A DNA stretch of 64,000 nt from Desertimonas sp963772825 (GTDB taxonomy: Bacteria; Actinomycetota; Acidimicrobiia; Acidimicrobiales; Ilumatobacteraceae): the NCBI GenBank assembly GCA_963772825.1, contig CAVYYX010000017.1, positions 248,001 through 312,000 of the forward strand. The letters run 5' to 3'. Below, in pieces: positions 1 to 8,909 of this stretch. Numbering within the stretch: the first letter of the stretch is position 1; each line of letters starts with the position of its first letter. The notes beneath the pieces are model-generated. The model saw only the letters and a list, made by a program, of their open reading frames with translations, was not told where the DNA came from and did no database searches. The position numbers were made by a program, and so were the translations under genes.

Positions 1-726
1 CGCGAGGTCGCGTTCCATCATCGCCTCGATGTCGGGTCGCTGCACCTTGACGACCACCGACTCGCCCGAGCGCAACCGGGCCCGATAGGTCTGGCCGATC
101 GAGGCCGCGGCGAGGGGCTCCCAGTCGAATTCGGCGAACACCTCGTCGACGGTCGCTCCCAGTTCCTCCTCGAGCACGGCGGCGATGCGGTCGTGTGGCT
201 CGGCGGGCACGCGGTTCTGCAACTCGGCGAGCTCGTTGCAGACGTCGGGCGGCAGCAGGTCGACGCGGGTGGCAGCGATCTGTCCGAGCTTGACGTACAC
301 CCCGCCGGCCTGCTCGAGCACGCGCCGCAAGCGCACCCCCGGCGCGTCGACGGTGCGCTCGGCACGACTCGTAGCCGACAGGAACGGTCCGAACCCCTGC
401 TCGCGGCAGAGCCGGACGAGTTCGCGGTACCGGCGCAGCACGGAGATCCGTCGGCGGATCGCCCGAATCGGACGGGGAGCGACGACGAGTCCGGCGCGCT
501 CGCCGAAGGCGAGCGAGCCGGGTCGGGCGAGCAGGTCGAGGAGGACCGCGGCGGCCATCGTGGCCGGAATGCCGATCGCCACGAGGTGGAGGGCCAGTCC
601 GTCGGCCCCCCACTCCCAATCGTTCACCCCGAGCGCCACGAGCACCGCCATGCCCCAGCCGATCGCCGCCGCCACGAGGCCGGTGACCCAACCGCGCCGC
701 CCACCGAGCAACCGCAGTGCCAGCAT
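1..726 (-). CDS. ABC1/UbiB-family atypical kinase, C-terminus off window
   Basis: The gene runs off the left edge; 242 residues are visible from ATG 726. An N-terminal membrane-like stretch (about residues 10-70) is followed by the ABC1/UbiB signature: KLGQ at 146-149, the alanine-rich nucleotide loop AAASIGQ at about 207-213, and VVVKVQRP at about 224-231, which carries the conserved lysine. Family members are atypical kinase/ATPase proteins linked to isoprenoid-lipid (quinone) metabolism, and no substrate can be inferred here. The frame stays open upstream of 726 and a second ATG lies at 783, so the true start and its boundary with the PAP2-kinase gene are uncertain because that stretch also has frame breaks. 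Family assignment is firm, role is not. Confidence 0.85.
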   Translation of the reverse strand, partial: MLALRLLGGRRGWVTGLVAAAIGWGMAVLVALGVNDWEWGADGLALHLVAIGIPATMAAAVLLDLLARPGSLAFGERAGLVVAPRPIRAIRRRISVLRRYRELVRLCREQGFGPFLSATSRAERTVDAPGVRLRRVLEQAGGVYVKLGQIAATRVDLLPPDVCNELAELQNRVPAEPHDRIAAVLEEELGATVDEVFAEFDWEPLAAASIGQTYRARLRSGESVVVKVQRPDIEAMMERDLA

Positions 727-783
727 CGTCGTCCCCACGGCGCAGCACAGCGAGCAGCGAGGAAGCGCAGCGCCGCGGTCATG

Positions 784-3014
784 ACTCTCACCCACGCAGC
801 GTGGTGCCCCGAGTCCACAGAGACTGAGCCCGGTGCGATCCTCGACGAGGTCGACCAGCTCGTCTCGCGGCTGGAACGAGAGGGCGCTGTCGAGCTCGAC
901 GAGCAGGGACGCGCTGGCCGTGTCGTCGAGGTCGAAGTCGACGGTGACGCACGCCCCGTCGAACAGGTACGTCCTCGTCGCCCGGACGTCGGGCGGCAGC
1001 TGCGTCGGCGCTTCGTACCGCCGCGCGCCGACCTCCTCGCTCGGTACCTCGGCCGCCGTCTCCGAGTTGGCACTCCCGCTGCGGCTCCAGGGTCACCTCT
1101 ACCCGGTGATCGGACGCCTGCAGCACGAAGTGGCTGTGCCCGCGCTTGACCACCACCTTTCCGACCTCCCAGCCCGCAGGGAACGAGGAGATGCACGGGA
1201 TCGAGGGTGCCGTGGGCACCGATTGCGCCATCAACACCATCACGTCGTTGGTGCCGCACGTCGCCGCGGCCTGATCGCGGCCGGGCCGCCCAGGGTCGTT
1301 GAGCGGCAGCTCGGCGGGGAGTGAACATCCCGTACACGTTTTGGACGAAGAGGAACAGGCCGCCGAGCAAGGGCGAGCACGAGGACGATTCGGCGCGGTC
1401 CCCAGCGTTGCAGGGAGATCGGCTTGACGTTGCGGGGCGAGGCGGCGGAACTGGGTGACGAGGTCGCGACCGTCCTTCTTGAGCATCGTCCGCAGCTGCG
1501 TCGGGCTGGCGATGCCGCGGGCGGCGGCGAACGCTTCGGCGATCTCGTCGGGGGTGAAGTAGGCGAGGGCTCGCTGGTAGACGCGTTCGGGGTCCGTGCG
1601 GACGGCGAGGACAAGCATCATGTTGGCGAGGTCGACGGCCTCCCGCCATGGTGAGGGGCGAACCTGGGCGAAGGCGACGTCGATGAGGTGCAGGTGCCCG
1701 TCCTTGACCAACAGGTTGGCCGGCTTGATGTCCCGGTGGGCGACGCCGGAGTTCCACAGCTGGCGGACCAGGGCCAGACCTTCGTCGATGATCTGGTCGT
1801 CGACCTCGGCGTCGCCGATCTCCTCGGCACCGTCGAAGAACTCGGTGATCGAGCAGGTACTCCCGGTCGGGGGTCAGCTCGACGATGCCCACCGACCGTG
1901 CCGTCGGCAGTCCGGCGTCGCCGAGCAGGCGCATCGCGTAGTCCTCGTGCTGGATCAGCTGGCGCACCGACTTGAACGGCCGTTCGTCCTCGAGGTTGCC
2001 GTAGAGGATCGTCCGGCCCAGCTTGTACCAGCGGTCGGCGCGGACATGGTTCATCGCGTAGAGCTTCCCGAACAGGTACGTGTCGGGATCGCCGGCGATC
2101 CGCAGCCGCAGCGGGGTCGACCCGCCGGAACCGGCGAGCCCGACGGGCTTGCTGTCGACGACCGTGAGCCCGAGCTGGTCCTGCACGGCCTGGCGGATGG
2201 CTTCCCCGCGGCGACCCGTGACGTCGAGATGGGCGGTCTTGCCGCGCCGGTAGGCGACGGGGAAGAACTCGTTCGGCGTGAAGAAGCGGAACGCCAGCAG
2301 TGGGATGGCGACGCCGATCGCCACCCCGGTGAGGACGTCGAAGGGATGGTCGATGCCGAGGTAGAGGCGGGCGAGCGCAACAAGGACGATGACGGCGCAG
2401 CCGACGAACTTGGCGATGGTCCGCGGCCGGCCGGGCACCACGACGGCATAGATCATGCCGACGGCCGTGAAGCTGACGATGGCAATCGTCGCCGAGGGCA
2501 GCGAGTAGCCCTCCCAGCGCCCGATCTGGGTGACGTCGTAGGGCCGGGGTCTCGCGTACATCCCGATCAGCAAGACGCCGATGACCTGGAAGACGAAGGC
2601 GCTGGCCAGGTACGTGAACAGGTGGCGCCAGCGGCGGAACGCCATCATCGAAGCGAGTAGGCAGATCGCCACGACCGACAACGTCCAACCCGTCGCCGCT
2701 CGATCGACCGCCCGCAGGATGTCGGTCAGCCAGCCTGTGCGGGCGCGAGCGAAGGCGCGTGAGATGGCGGCGTCCACCCGATCGGTGACCCGCCGTGCCC
2801 ACGCCGAGTGCACGGTCACGACCATCCAGGTGATCAACAGGACCGAGCAGGCGAGCCACAGCTTGCCGGTCGTGCCGATCGTCCTCGGGAGTGGTGGCGG
2901 AGCACCGGTCGGCCGGCGCCGCCGTCGTCCCCACCGGGCGGATGGTGGAACGTAGCTGACGGCCCCGTGACGGTGGAGCCCTGTGCTGACCACCGGTCGC
3001 TCGCTCGTGGTCAT
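784..3014 (-). CDS. PAP2-type phosphatase fused to kinase-like domain (frame broken)
   Basis: ATG 3014 overlaps the stop of the upstream binding-protein gene by 4 bp (ATGA). Residues 1-60 are basic and proline-rich, followed by about six membrane segments carrying PAP2 phosphatase motifs: ARPRPYD, then LPSAT where PSGH is usual (the motif His is absent), then RLYLGIDHPFD. After about residue 270 a soluble kinase-like domain follows with HRDIKPANLL and LIDVAF, matching the catalytic loop and metal-binding Asp of kinases, then a further membrane segment (LFLFVQNVYGMF) and an acidic tail. Coherent protein requires removing single bases near 1848, 1436, 1367, 1321 and 1054. The 3' end is approximate. 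PAP2 plus kinase suggests a membrane lipid-phosphate role, which is inference. Confidence 0.7.
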
Positions 3015-3957
3015 GTGAGCCCCTTGGCCCGCAGCCAGGCCGCCGCGATCTCCGCAACGTCGTCGACGCCTGGCGTCGCCGCATCGAGCGTGTTGAGCTG
3101 GCGCAGCGAGTCGGTGTCGAGCTCGTGCGAGACGGCGTCGATCGCGTCGATGACCTCGGCACCCCACCGTTCGACGATCGCGGCGTTGCACCAGCGGGGT
3201 GATGTTCTCAGCGGGCTGGAGATGTCGGTCATCGGTCAGCTCGACGTAGTCGACGAGCTCCGGATCGGTGCTGAACAGCAGGGCGACATCGACGTAGCCG
3301 TCGCTGATCGCCTGGTGGGTGACCGGTCCGCCGGCTTCGAGGGCGACGAAGTCGGCGAACTTCAACCCGTACACCTCACGAAGCCCGACCTGGCAGAGCT
3401 GGCGGGTGGCGCACTCTGGCGGACCGCCGAGCACGAGCTCGGGAGCGACAGGTGTCAGATCACTGAGTGTGGTCAGCCCGTACCGTCGGGCGGTGTCCTC
3501 GCTGACGACGAACGTGTTGACGTTCTCCGCCGGCGCGGCGTCGAGGGCGGTGATCGGGCTTCCGGCGACGACATCCTTCGAGGGCACGGTGGTTCGACGC
3601 CGGGTCAGAGTTGGGTGCGACGGCACCGGCGCTGAAGAACGCGACAGCAGTCCCCCCGTAGTCGGGCACCAGCTCGATCAGTCCGGCGTGCAGGGCGGGG
3701 CCGACGAACTCTCTAGGGCCGAGCCCGAGCGCCCGTTCCACACGGAACCCATTCTCCTCGAGCGCCTGGCTGTAGAGCTCGGCGAGCAGCACACTCTCGG
3801 GGAAGTCGAACGAGCCCACCGTGATGGCGTCGTCGCCGAGGGCATCAGCGGGGACCGAGGGTCGACCGTCGTCTCCGCACGCGGCGAGGGCAGCGACACA
3901 TGCGGCACTACCGACCAACGCCGGACGTAACCAAGCCACGTCCACTCCCTCCGCCAC
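3011..3957 (-). CDS. Osmoprotectant (glycine-betaine type) ABC substrate-binding lipoprotein, frame broken
   Basis: The N-terminus has a signal peptide ending in the lipobox LAAC followed by GDD, so this is a membrane-anchored extracytoplasmic protein. The body resembles the OpuAC/ProX-like binding domain: ITVGSFDFPES at the start of the mature part, LVPDYGG in the middle, AENVNTFVVSEDTARRYGL, and DGYVDVALLFSTDPEL. About 314 residues once single extra bases near 3585 and 3185 are ignored, normal for the family. No permease or ATPase gene of an ABC transporter is seen here; instead the stop overlaps the start of the PAP2-kinase gene (ATGA at 3011-3014), implying translational coupling. Ligand is unknown; a quaternary amine is the family norm. 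Confidence 0.8.
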
Positions 3958-4045
3958 GGTGAGACCCGCCCCCCTGGCTGCCCCGACACTACGCGGTCGC
4001 CTACGGCTACCTTGCCAATCTTCTCGTCTGCCCGGAGGAAAGTCC

Positions 4046-4732
4046 GTGGGCTGTGACCTCGCGGCCTATCGTCCAATCGTGGATCGCAGGAACGAGTTGA
4101 TCGCCATTGCCGTCGGTCTCGCCGTTCTGGTCGCCGGCGCGCTGGTCGCCGACGGTGGCAACGTCCCCGGCTGGGAGGAGCGCTTGTTCCACGGCATCAA
4201 CGGGCTTCCGGACTGGCTCTATCCAATCGTGTGGCCGGGGAACCTGCTCGGTGCGCTTGTCATCGTTCCAATCGTCGCCGTGCTCGCCCTCAGCGTGCGC
4301 CGGTACTGGCTCGCCGTCGCCATCGTGATCGCCGGCGTCGCCAAGCTCGTTTCCGAGCGGGTCGTCAAGGCCGTGGTCACACGCGAGCGACCGGGCACCT
4401 CGGTTGGCTCGGACATCGAAGCGCGGGGCGACGTGAGCGTGAGCGGTGAGAGCTTCGTGTCCGGACACGCCATTCTCGTCGCCGCGGTTGCCACGGTTGT
4501 GGCGCCATACGTCCCGCCGCGCGGCCGTATCGCCCTCGCCCTGATCGTCGCGTTCGTGATGTTTGCGAGGATCTACGTCGGCGCCCACAACCCGCTCGAC
4601 GTGATCTGTGGTGCCGCGCTCGGAGTCGCCCTCGGGGCGGCGATCAACCTCGCGCTCGGCGCGCCTCGCCCGTCACGAGTGACGCAGCAGGAAGTCGACG
4701 ATACGCGGCCCGACGATCTCCGGGCGTTCTGA
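4046..4732 (+). CDS. PAP2-superfamily membrane phosphatase
   Basis: This is a 228-residue integral membrane protein with about five or six hydrophobic segments. The PAP2 signature is nearly complete: KAVVTRERPG (K-x6-RP), SGESFVSGHA (the SGH motif) and RIYVGAHNPLDV (R-x-x-x-G-x-H-x3-D), so the three catalytic motif groups are present, unlike the degenerate PSAT form in the neighbouring fusion protein. Members hydrolyse lipid phosphates such as phosphatidate or undecaprenyl pyrophosphate at the membrane face. GTG 4046 is chosen because GGAGGA sits at 4035-4040; a later GTG at 4081 is possible. It is divergent from the binding-protein gene and its 3' end overlaps the next, convergent gene by 60 bp. 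Confidence 0.82.
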   Translation: MGCDLAAYRPIVDRRNELIAIAVGLAVLVAGALVADGGNVPGWEERLFHGINGLPDWLYPIVWPGNLLGALVIVPIVAVLALSVRRYWLAVAIVIAGVAKLVSERVVKAVVTRERPGTSVGSDIEARGDVSVSGESFVSGHAILVAAVATVVAPYVPPRGRIALALIVAFVMFARIYVGAHNPLDVICGAALGVALGAAINLALGAPRPSRVTQQEVDDTRPDDLRAF

Positions 4733-5440
4733 GTGCACGGCGTGCCCGGAGTGGTTGACGACCAGCCATTCGGCGTCCGGGATCTCCTCTTTCATCACGA
4801 CCATCTGCCGCGTGTTGGCGAACGGGTCGTCCTCGCCGGCGATCAACAGCGTTGGGGCCCGCACCTCCCGAAGGTCGATCTCCGTCCACGATGGGTTGAC
4901 CCGGTTGTTGTCGATGATCTGACCGATGAGGTCTTTCCAGTAGCCGGGGTACTTGCCGCGGTCGTGGTGTCCGGCGAACCTTGCCGCGAAGTCGGGGTGG
5001 TCGCGCTCGATGGTTCCTGCGTCGATCGAGTCGACCTCCCTGAGGGTGCGCTCGTCGACGCAGTAGTTCGTCCCGATCAGTACGAGAGTGCGCACCGTGG
5101 CCGGGCGCCGCAGCGCCTGGTCGAGCGCCATCACGCCGCCATCGCTGATGCCGGCGAGGTGCACGGGGCCGAGCCCGAGGTGTTCGATCAGGGCGTTGAG
5201 GTCGTCACCGAGCTGCTCGAACGTCATCCACCCTGCCGGGTTGGCGGTGCGGCCGTGTCCACGATGGTCGGCGAGCACGAGACGGAACTGCTCGGCGAAC
5301 GACGGCGCCAGACCTGCCCACCCGTACAGCGGGTCGGTGGCGACTCCCATCCCGCCGTGCAGCAACACCAACGGCGCAGCGTCCGGCGGGCCCTGCTCGT
5401 CGTAGAACATCCGCATCGGCCCGACGTCGACGTGTCCCAT
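4673..5440 (-). CDS. Alpha/beta-hydrolase fold protein
   Basis: 255 residues, typical for single-domain alpha/beta hydrolases. Visible family marks are LVLLHGG (oxyanion-hole HG), LADHRGHGRT, the nucleophile elbow GISDGG (Ser in G-x-S-x-G), LLIAGEDDPF with the acidic residue region, and a late GHAVHSE containing the probable catalytic His. There is no signal peptide, so it should be cytoplasmic. It sits just downstream of the GlnR-like gene on the same strand (25-bp gap) and overlaps the convergent PAP2 gene at its 3' end. The substrate cannot be read from sequence; esterase, lactonase or C-C hydrolase are all possible. Confidence 0.85.
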   Translation of the reverse strand: MGHVDVGPMRMFYDEQGPPDAAPLVLLHGGMGVATDPLYGWAGLAPSFAEQFRLVLADHRGHGRTANPAGWMTFEQLGDDLNALIEHLGLGPVHLAGISDGGVMALDQALRRPATVRTLVLIGTNYCVDERTLREVDSIDAGTIERDHPDFAARFAGHHDRGKYPGYWKDLIGQIIDNNRVNPSWTEIDLREVRAPTLLIAGEDDPFANTRQMVVMKEEIPDAEWLVVNHSGHAVHSERPEIVGPRIVDFLLRHS

Positions 5441-5465
5441 CGCGCCAGTCTGCCCCTGGCGGGGT

Positions 5466-6179
5466 TCAGCTCGACCAGCGGGTCTGGCCGAAGCGATAGC
5501 CGACCGAACGCACCGTCTCGATCATGTAGGCGTGCTCCTCGCCGAGCTTGGCGCGGAGGCGGCGGACGTGGACGTCGACCGTGCGGGCGCCCCCGTAGTA
5601 CTCGTAACCCCACACCCGGTTGAGCAACACCTCACGGGTGAACACCTTGCCGGGGTTCTGGGCGAGGAACTTGAGCAGCTCGTACTCCATGTAGGTGAGG
5701 TCGAGATGGTGCCCGCCGATCGTCGCCTGGTACGTGGCGACGTTGAGTTGGAGCTCGCGGTACTCCACGACATCGGGCGCCGGTGCGGCCCCGGTGCGCC
5801 ACAGCAGATGGCGGATCCTCGCCTCCAACTCGGCGGGGTGGAAGGGCAGCAGGCAGAAATCGTCGAACAGCTCGTCACGAAGGTCGAGATCGGCGATCTG
5901 GGCACCGCCGATGAGGATCAGCAGATGCGCCGGCGGGCCGCCGGCGCCGTTCTTGCGCAACGCGCGGATGAACGCCCAGGCCGACGCCGAGTCGTCCGAG
6001 GCGTCGACGATGACCCCGGCCCACCCCGCAGTCGGCTCGTGCTCGGCCGCCTCGGACGCGCTGCCCACGGCTTTCCACCGGTAGCCGCCGAGATCGAGCG
6101 TGCGGGCCAGTTCGGGGGAGACGGTCGTCGCGTAGACGGCCAGGAGGTCGGTGAGCCCCGGCTCGCCGGACGTGCTCAT
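5466..6179 (-). CDS. glnR: GlnR-like orphan OmpR-family regulator
   Basis: A receiver-like N-terminal domain (about 1-125) is followed by an OmpR-type winged helix (about 140-232) with the strong signature GGARTVDVHVRRLRAKLG and IETVRSVGYRF. The receiver is degenerate: around VIVDASDDSAS I see the beta-3 Asp, but no convincing acidic pocket or conserved Lys, as expected of actinobacterial GlnR proteins that act without a partner kinase. No histidine kinase is adjacent. It lies 25 bp downstream of a type I glutamine synthetase and in the same direction as both synthetases, which supports a nitrogen-control role. A PhoP/RegX-type regulator is the main alternative. Confidence 0.72.
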   Translation of the reverse strand: MSTSGEPGLTDLLAVYATTVSPELARTLDLGGYRWKAVGSASEAAEHEPTAGWAGVIVDASDDSASAWAFIRALRKNGAGGPPAHLLILIGGAQIADLDLRDELFDDFCLLPFHPAELEARIRHLLWRTGAAPAPDVVEYRELQLNVATYQATIGGHHLDLTYMEYELLKFLAQNPGKVFTREVLLNRVWGYEYYGGARTVDVHVRRLRAKLGEEHAYMIETVRSVGYRFGQTRWSS

Positions 6180-6204
6180 GGGCGGCTCCTCACGACCCCG
6201 TCAC

Positions 6205-7549
6205 CTACAGCGCCGTCAGGTAGCGCTGGATCTCGAAGTCCGAGACGTGGGTCTTGTAGGCCTGCCATTCGCGCCACTTGTTGCGTAGGAACCATTCGAA
6301 GATGTGGTCGCCGAGTGCCTCGTGGACGAGCTCGGACGTCTCCATGGCGTGCAACGCCTCGGCGAGCGATTGCGGTAAGCGGCCGATGTCGAGCTTGGCG
6401 AGCACGTCGTCTTCGATTTCGAAGAGGTTGGCGTCGGCCTCGGCCGGTAGCTCGTAGCCCTCGGCGACCCCGCGCATCCCGGCCGCAAGCATCAAGGCGA
6501 AGGCGAGATACGGGTTGCACGCCGGGTCGGGGGAGCGGTACTCGACGCGGGTCGCCGTCGGGTTGCCGCGCTTGGCGATCGGCACGCGGATCAGACCGCT
6601 GCGGTTGTTGCGCGCCCACGACACGTGGACCGGCGCCTCGAATCCGGGAACCAGGCGCTTGTAGCTGTTGATCGTCTGGTTCGTGATCGCCGTGATCTCC
6701 GACGCATGACGCAACAGCCCGGCCATGAACGCCTTCGCGGTCGCCGACAGGTTGTAGCTGTCGTCCTCGTCGTAGAACACGTTGCTGTCGCCGCGGAACA
6801 ACGACATGTGCGTGTGCATCCCCGAGCCCTGCACGCCCTGCAGCGGCTTGGGCATGAACGTGGCGTGCACGCCCTGCGAGGCGGCTACCTCGCGGACGAC
6901 GAGGCGGAACGTCATCACGCTGTCGGCCATCGTCAACGCATCGGTGTGCCGCAGGTCGATCTCCTGTTGGCTCGGGGCGTCCTCGTGGAAGCTGTACTCG
7001 ACCGGGATGCCCAGCGCCTCGAGCGTGCGGATCGTCTGCTTGCGCAGCGTCCCGGTGACGTCGTTGGTGGTCAGGTCGAAGAAGCTGGCGTCGTCGAGCG
7101 GCTGGGGCGGGACGCCCTTCTGCGGTGCGGCGAGATAGAAGAACTCGATGTCGGGGGCGACGTAGAAGATCAGCCCCTCTTTGTGGGCCGCCTGCACGTG
7201 GCGCTTGAGCACGTGGCGGCAGTCGCCCCCGAACGGTGTGCCATCGAGGTTGTGGATGTCGCAGAAGATCCGCGCCTCGGGGGTCTTCGTGTCGCCGAAG
7301 GGGAGCAACTCGAAGGTGTTCGGATCGGGGACCGCCAGCACGTCGGCTTCCTGGATCCGTGAGAAGCCCTCGATCGACGAGCCGTCGAAGGTCATCCCGT
7401 CGTCGAGCGCGTTCTCCAGTTCAGCCGGCGAGATGGCGAAGCTCTTGAGGTTGCCGAGGATGTCGGTGAACCACAGGCGAACGAGCCGCACGCCGCGCTC
7501 CTCGACGCCGCGCATGATGTACTCACGCTGCTGGTCCTGGATCTCGCTC
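6205..7549 (-). CDS. glnA: Type I glutamine synthetase
   Basis: 447 residues, close to the short (alpha-type) GSI length. GS motifs in order: MTFDGSSIEGF in the N-terminal beta-grasp domain, YVAPDIEFFYL (metal-binding Glu), GSGMHTHMSLF (HxH glutamate/ammonia site), NSYKRLVPGFEAP (N-x4-P style ATP loop) and VEYRSPDPACNPYLAFA near the end. It makes glutamine from glutamate, ammonia and ATP in the cytoplasm. I do not see the NLYDLP-type adenylylation loop of GSI-beta. GTG 7549 is preferred, giving the N-terminus MSEIQDQQREYIM. It lies between the GSII gene and the GlnR-like gene, all on the minus strand. The next gene upstream is separated by a strong hairpin. Confidence 0.9.
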
Positions 7550-7584
7550 ACGGGCTCAAGTCTCGCAGGCCGCAACCCCGTCCA

Positions 7585-7629
7585 CGCGATGAGCGATGAC
7601 AGTTCATACGCCCGTCATCGCTCATCGCG
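7585..7629 (-). terminator. 16-bp perfect hairpin between the two glutamine synthetase genes
   Basis: CGCGATGAGCGATGAC at 7585-7600 is perfectly repeated in inverse at 7614-7629, with a 13-base loop. It lies 9 bp past the GSII stop and 36 bp before the GSI start. No U-tract follows on the minus strand, so it could be a Rho-independent-like terminator of the GC-rich type, an mRNA stabiliser or an attenuator. Each arm contains an internal tandem GATGA-GC-GATGA. Confidence 0.6.
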
Positions 7630-7638
7630 CTCGACGAT

Positions 7639-8649
7639 CTAGCCCTTCTCGATGGCCGAGCACACCGTTTCGGTGAGCAGGCGGGCGACGACGTAGGGGT
7701 CGACGTTGGCATTCGGGCGCCGGTCCTCGAGGTAGCCCTTGCCGTCGCGGTAGACCTGCAACGGGATGCGAATCGACGCGCCGCGGTCGGACACGCCGTA
7801 GCTGAACTTGTTCCACGGCGCCGTCTCGTGGTGCCCGGTGAGGCGGTCCTCGATGCCGTGTCCGTAGTTCTTGACGTGCACTTCCCAGTTCTTCTCCAGG
7901 GCCTTGCACGCCTTGACGATGGCGTCGTAGCCGCCTTCCTCACGCATCTCGCGGGTGGAGAAGTTGGTGTGCGCCCCGGCGCCGTTCCAGTCGCCCTTCA
8001 TCGGCTTGGGGTCGAGGGTGGCCGCGACGTCGAAGTCCTCGGCGGTGCGGTAGAGCAACCAGCGGGCGATCCACAGTTGGTCGGCGACGTCGAGCGGCGG
8101 CAGCGGACCGATCTGGAACTCCCACTGGCCGATCATCACCTCGGCGTTGAGCCCGCTGTAGGAGAGCCCCGCTTCGATGCAGTTGTCGAGGTGCTCCTCG
8201 ACGATCTCGCGACCGAAGATCTCGTCCGAGCCGACACCGCAGTAGTAACCGCCCTGCGGCGCCGGGAAGCCGCCGATCGGGAAGCCGTACGGACGGCCGT
8301 CCTTCATGAACGTGTACTCCTGCTCGATGCCGAACAGGGGTTCGTGACTGGCGTACTTCTTCGCCGTCTTGACGAGGGCGGCGCGGGTGTTCGTGGGATG
8401 CGGCTTGTCGTTGGCCCCCCACACCTCGCACATCACGAGCACGTTGTGACCGCCGCGGATCGGATCGGGACAGTGGAACACGGGCTTGAGCACACAGTCG
8501 CTTCTGTCGCCGGTGGCCTGGTTGGTGCTCGACCCGTCGAAGCCCCAGATCGGCAGTTCGGCACCATCGGGCAGGATCTTCGTCTTCGAGCGCAGCTTGG
8601 CGGTCGGCTCGGTGCCGTCGATCCAGATGTATTCAGCCTTGTAGACCAC
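7639..8649 (-). CDS. glnII: Type II (eukaryote-like) glutamine synthetase
   Basis: 336 residues, the usual size of GSII. Marks are YIWIDGTEPT at the N-terminus, LPIWGFDGSSTNQA, FGIEQEYTFM, the GSII-specific stretch SDEIFGREIVEEHL, WNGAGAHTNFSTREMR and the C-terminal SIRIPLQVYRDGKGYLEDRRPNAN. It catalyses the same ATP-dependent amidation of glutamate as GSI. GTG 8649 is the preferred start because AAGGA stands 4 bases ahead of it; the ATG at 8670 lies before that ribosome site and would give a seven-residue extension (MRQEKEH). The gene leads a minus-strand series GSII, GSI, GlnR-like regulator, and is divergent from nadE across a 260-bp control region. Confidence 0.92.
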   Translation of the reverse strand: MVYKAEYIWIDGTEPTAKLRSKTKILPDGAELPIWGFDGSSTNQATGDRSDCVLKPVFHCPDPIRGGHNVLVMCEVWGANDKPHPTNTRAALVKTAKKYASHEPLFGIEQEYTFMKDGRPYGFPIGGFPAPQGGYYCGVGSDEIFGREIVEEHLDNCIEAGLSYSGLNAEVMIGQWEFQIGPLPPLDVADQLWIARWLLYRTAEDFDVAATLDPKPMKGDWNGAGAHTNFSTREMREEGGYDAIVKACKALEKNWEVHVKNYGHGIEDRLTGHHETAPWNKFSYGVSDRGASIRIPLQVYRDGKGYLEDRRPNANVDPYVVARLLTETVCSAIEKG

Positions 8650-8750
8650 GTGTTCCTTCTCTTGTCTCATGTGCCCGCGGGGCATCGTCGGCGCGGTGGA
8701 TGCACCGCTCTCATCCTGGGCGCCCAGCGTTGCCGATCCGTTGCTCCATT

Positions 8751-8779
8751 GTGAACGCTGTGTAAACGGACGCGTTCAC
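8751..8779. promoter_or_regulatory. Inverted repeat, candidate GlnR-type operator
   Basis: GTGAACGC (8751-8758) and GCGTTCAC (8772-8779) form a perfect 8-bp inverted repeat 13 bases apart, with GTAAAC between them (8762-8767). It sits in the 260-bp divergent region between glnII and nadE. GTnAC/GnAAC-like half sites resemble actinobacterial GlnR boxes, and a GlnR-like gene is three genes away. The link is inference. Confidence 0.45.
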
Positions 8780-8909
8780 TGCCGCCGCCGTCAGGTCCGC
8801 TCGATCGGAGTGTTTCCTGCTGACGGAGTGCTACGTGCCGGGAACTCCGGCAGGTGGCACTCCGATGAAGATCGGCTGCTTGTTCCTCATCGTCACTAGC
8901 GTGGACTCC

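Noticed and set aside
193..1149. Long plus-strand frame over the ABC1/PAP2-kinase genes
   Set aside because: It is antisense to clear family motifs, with Arg/Glu/Asp-rich low-complexity translation typical of high-GC shadows.
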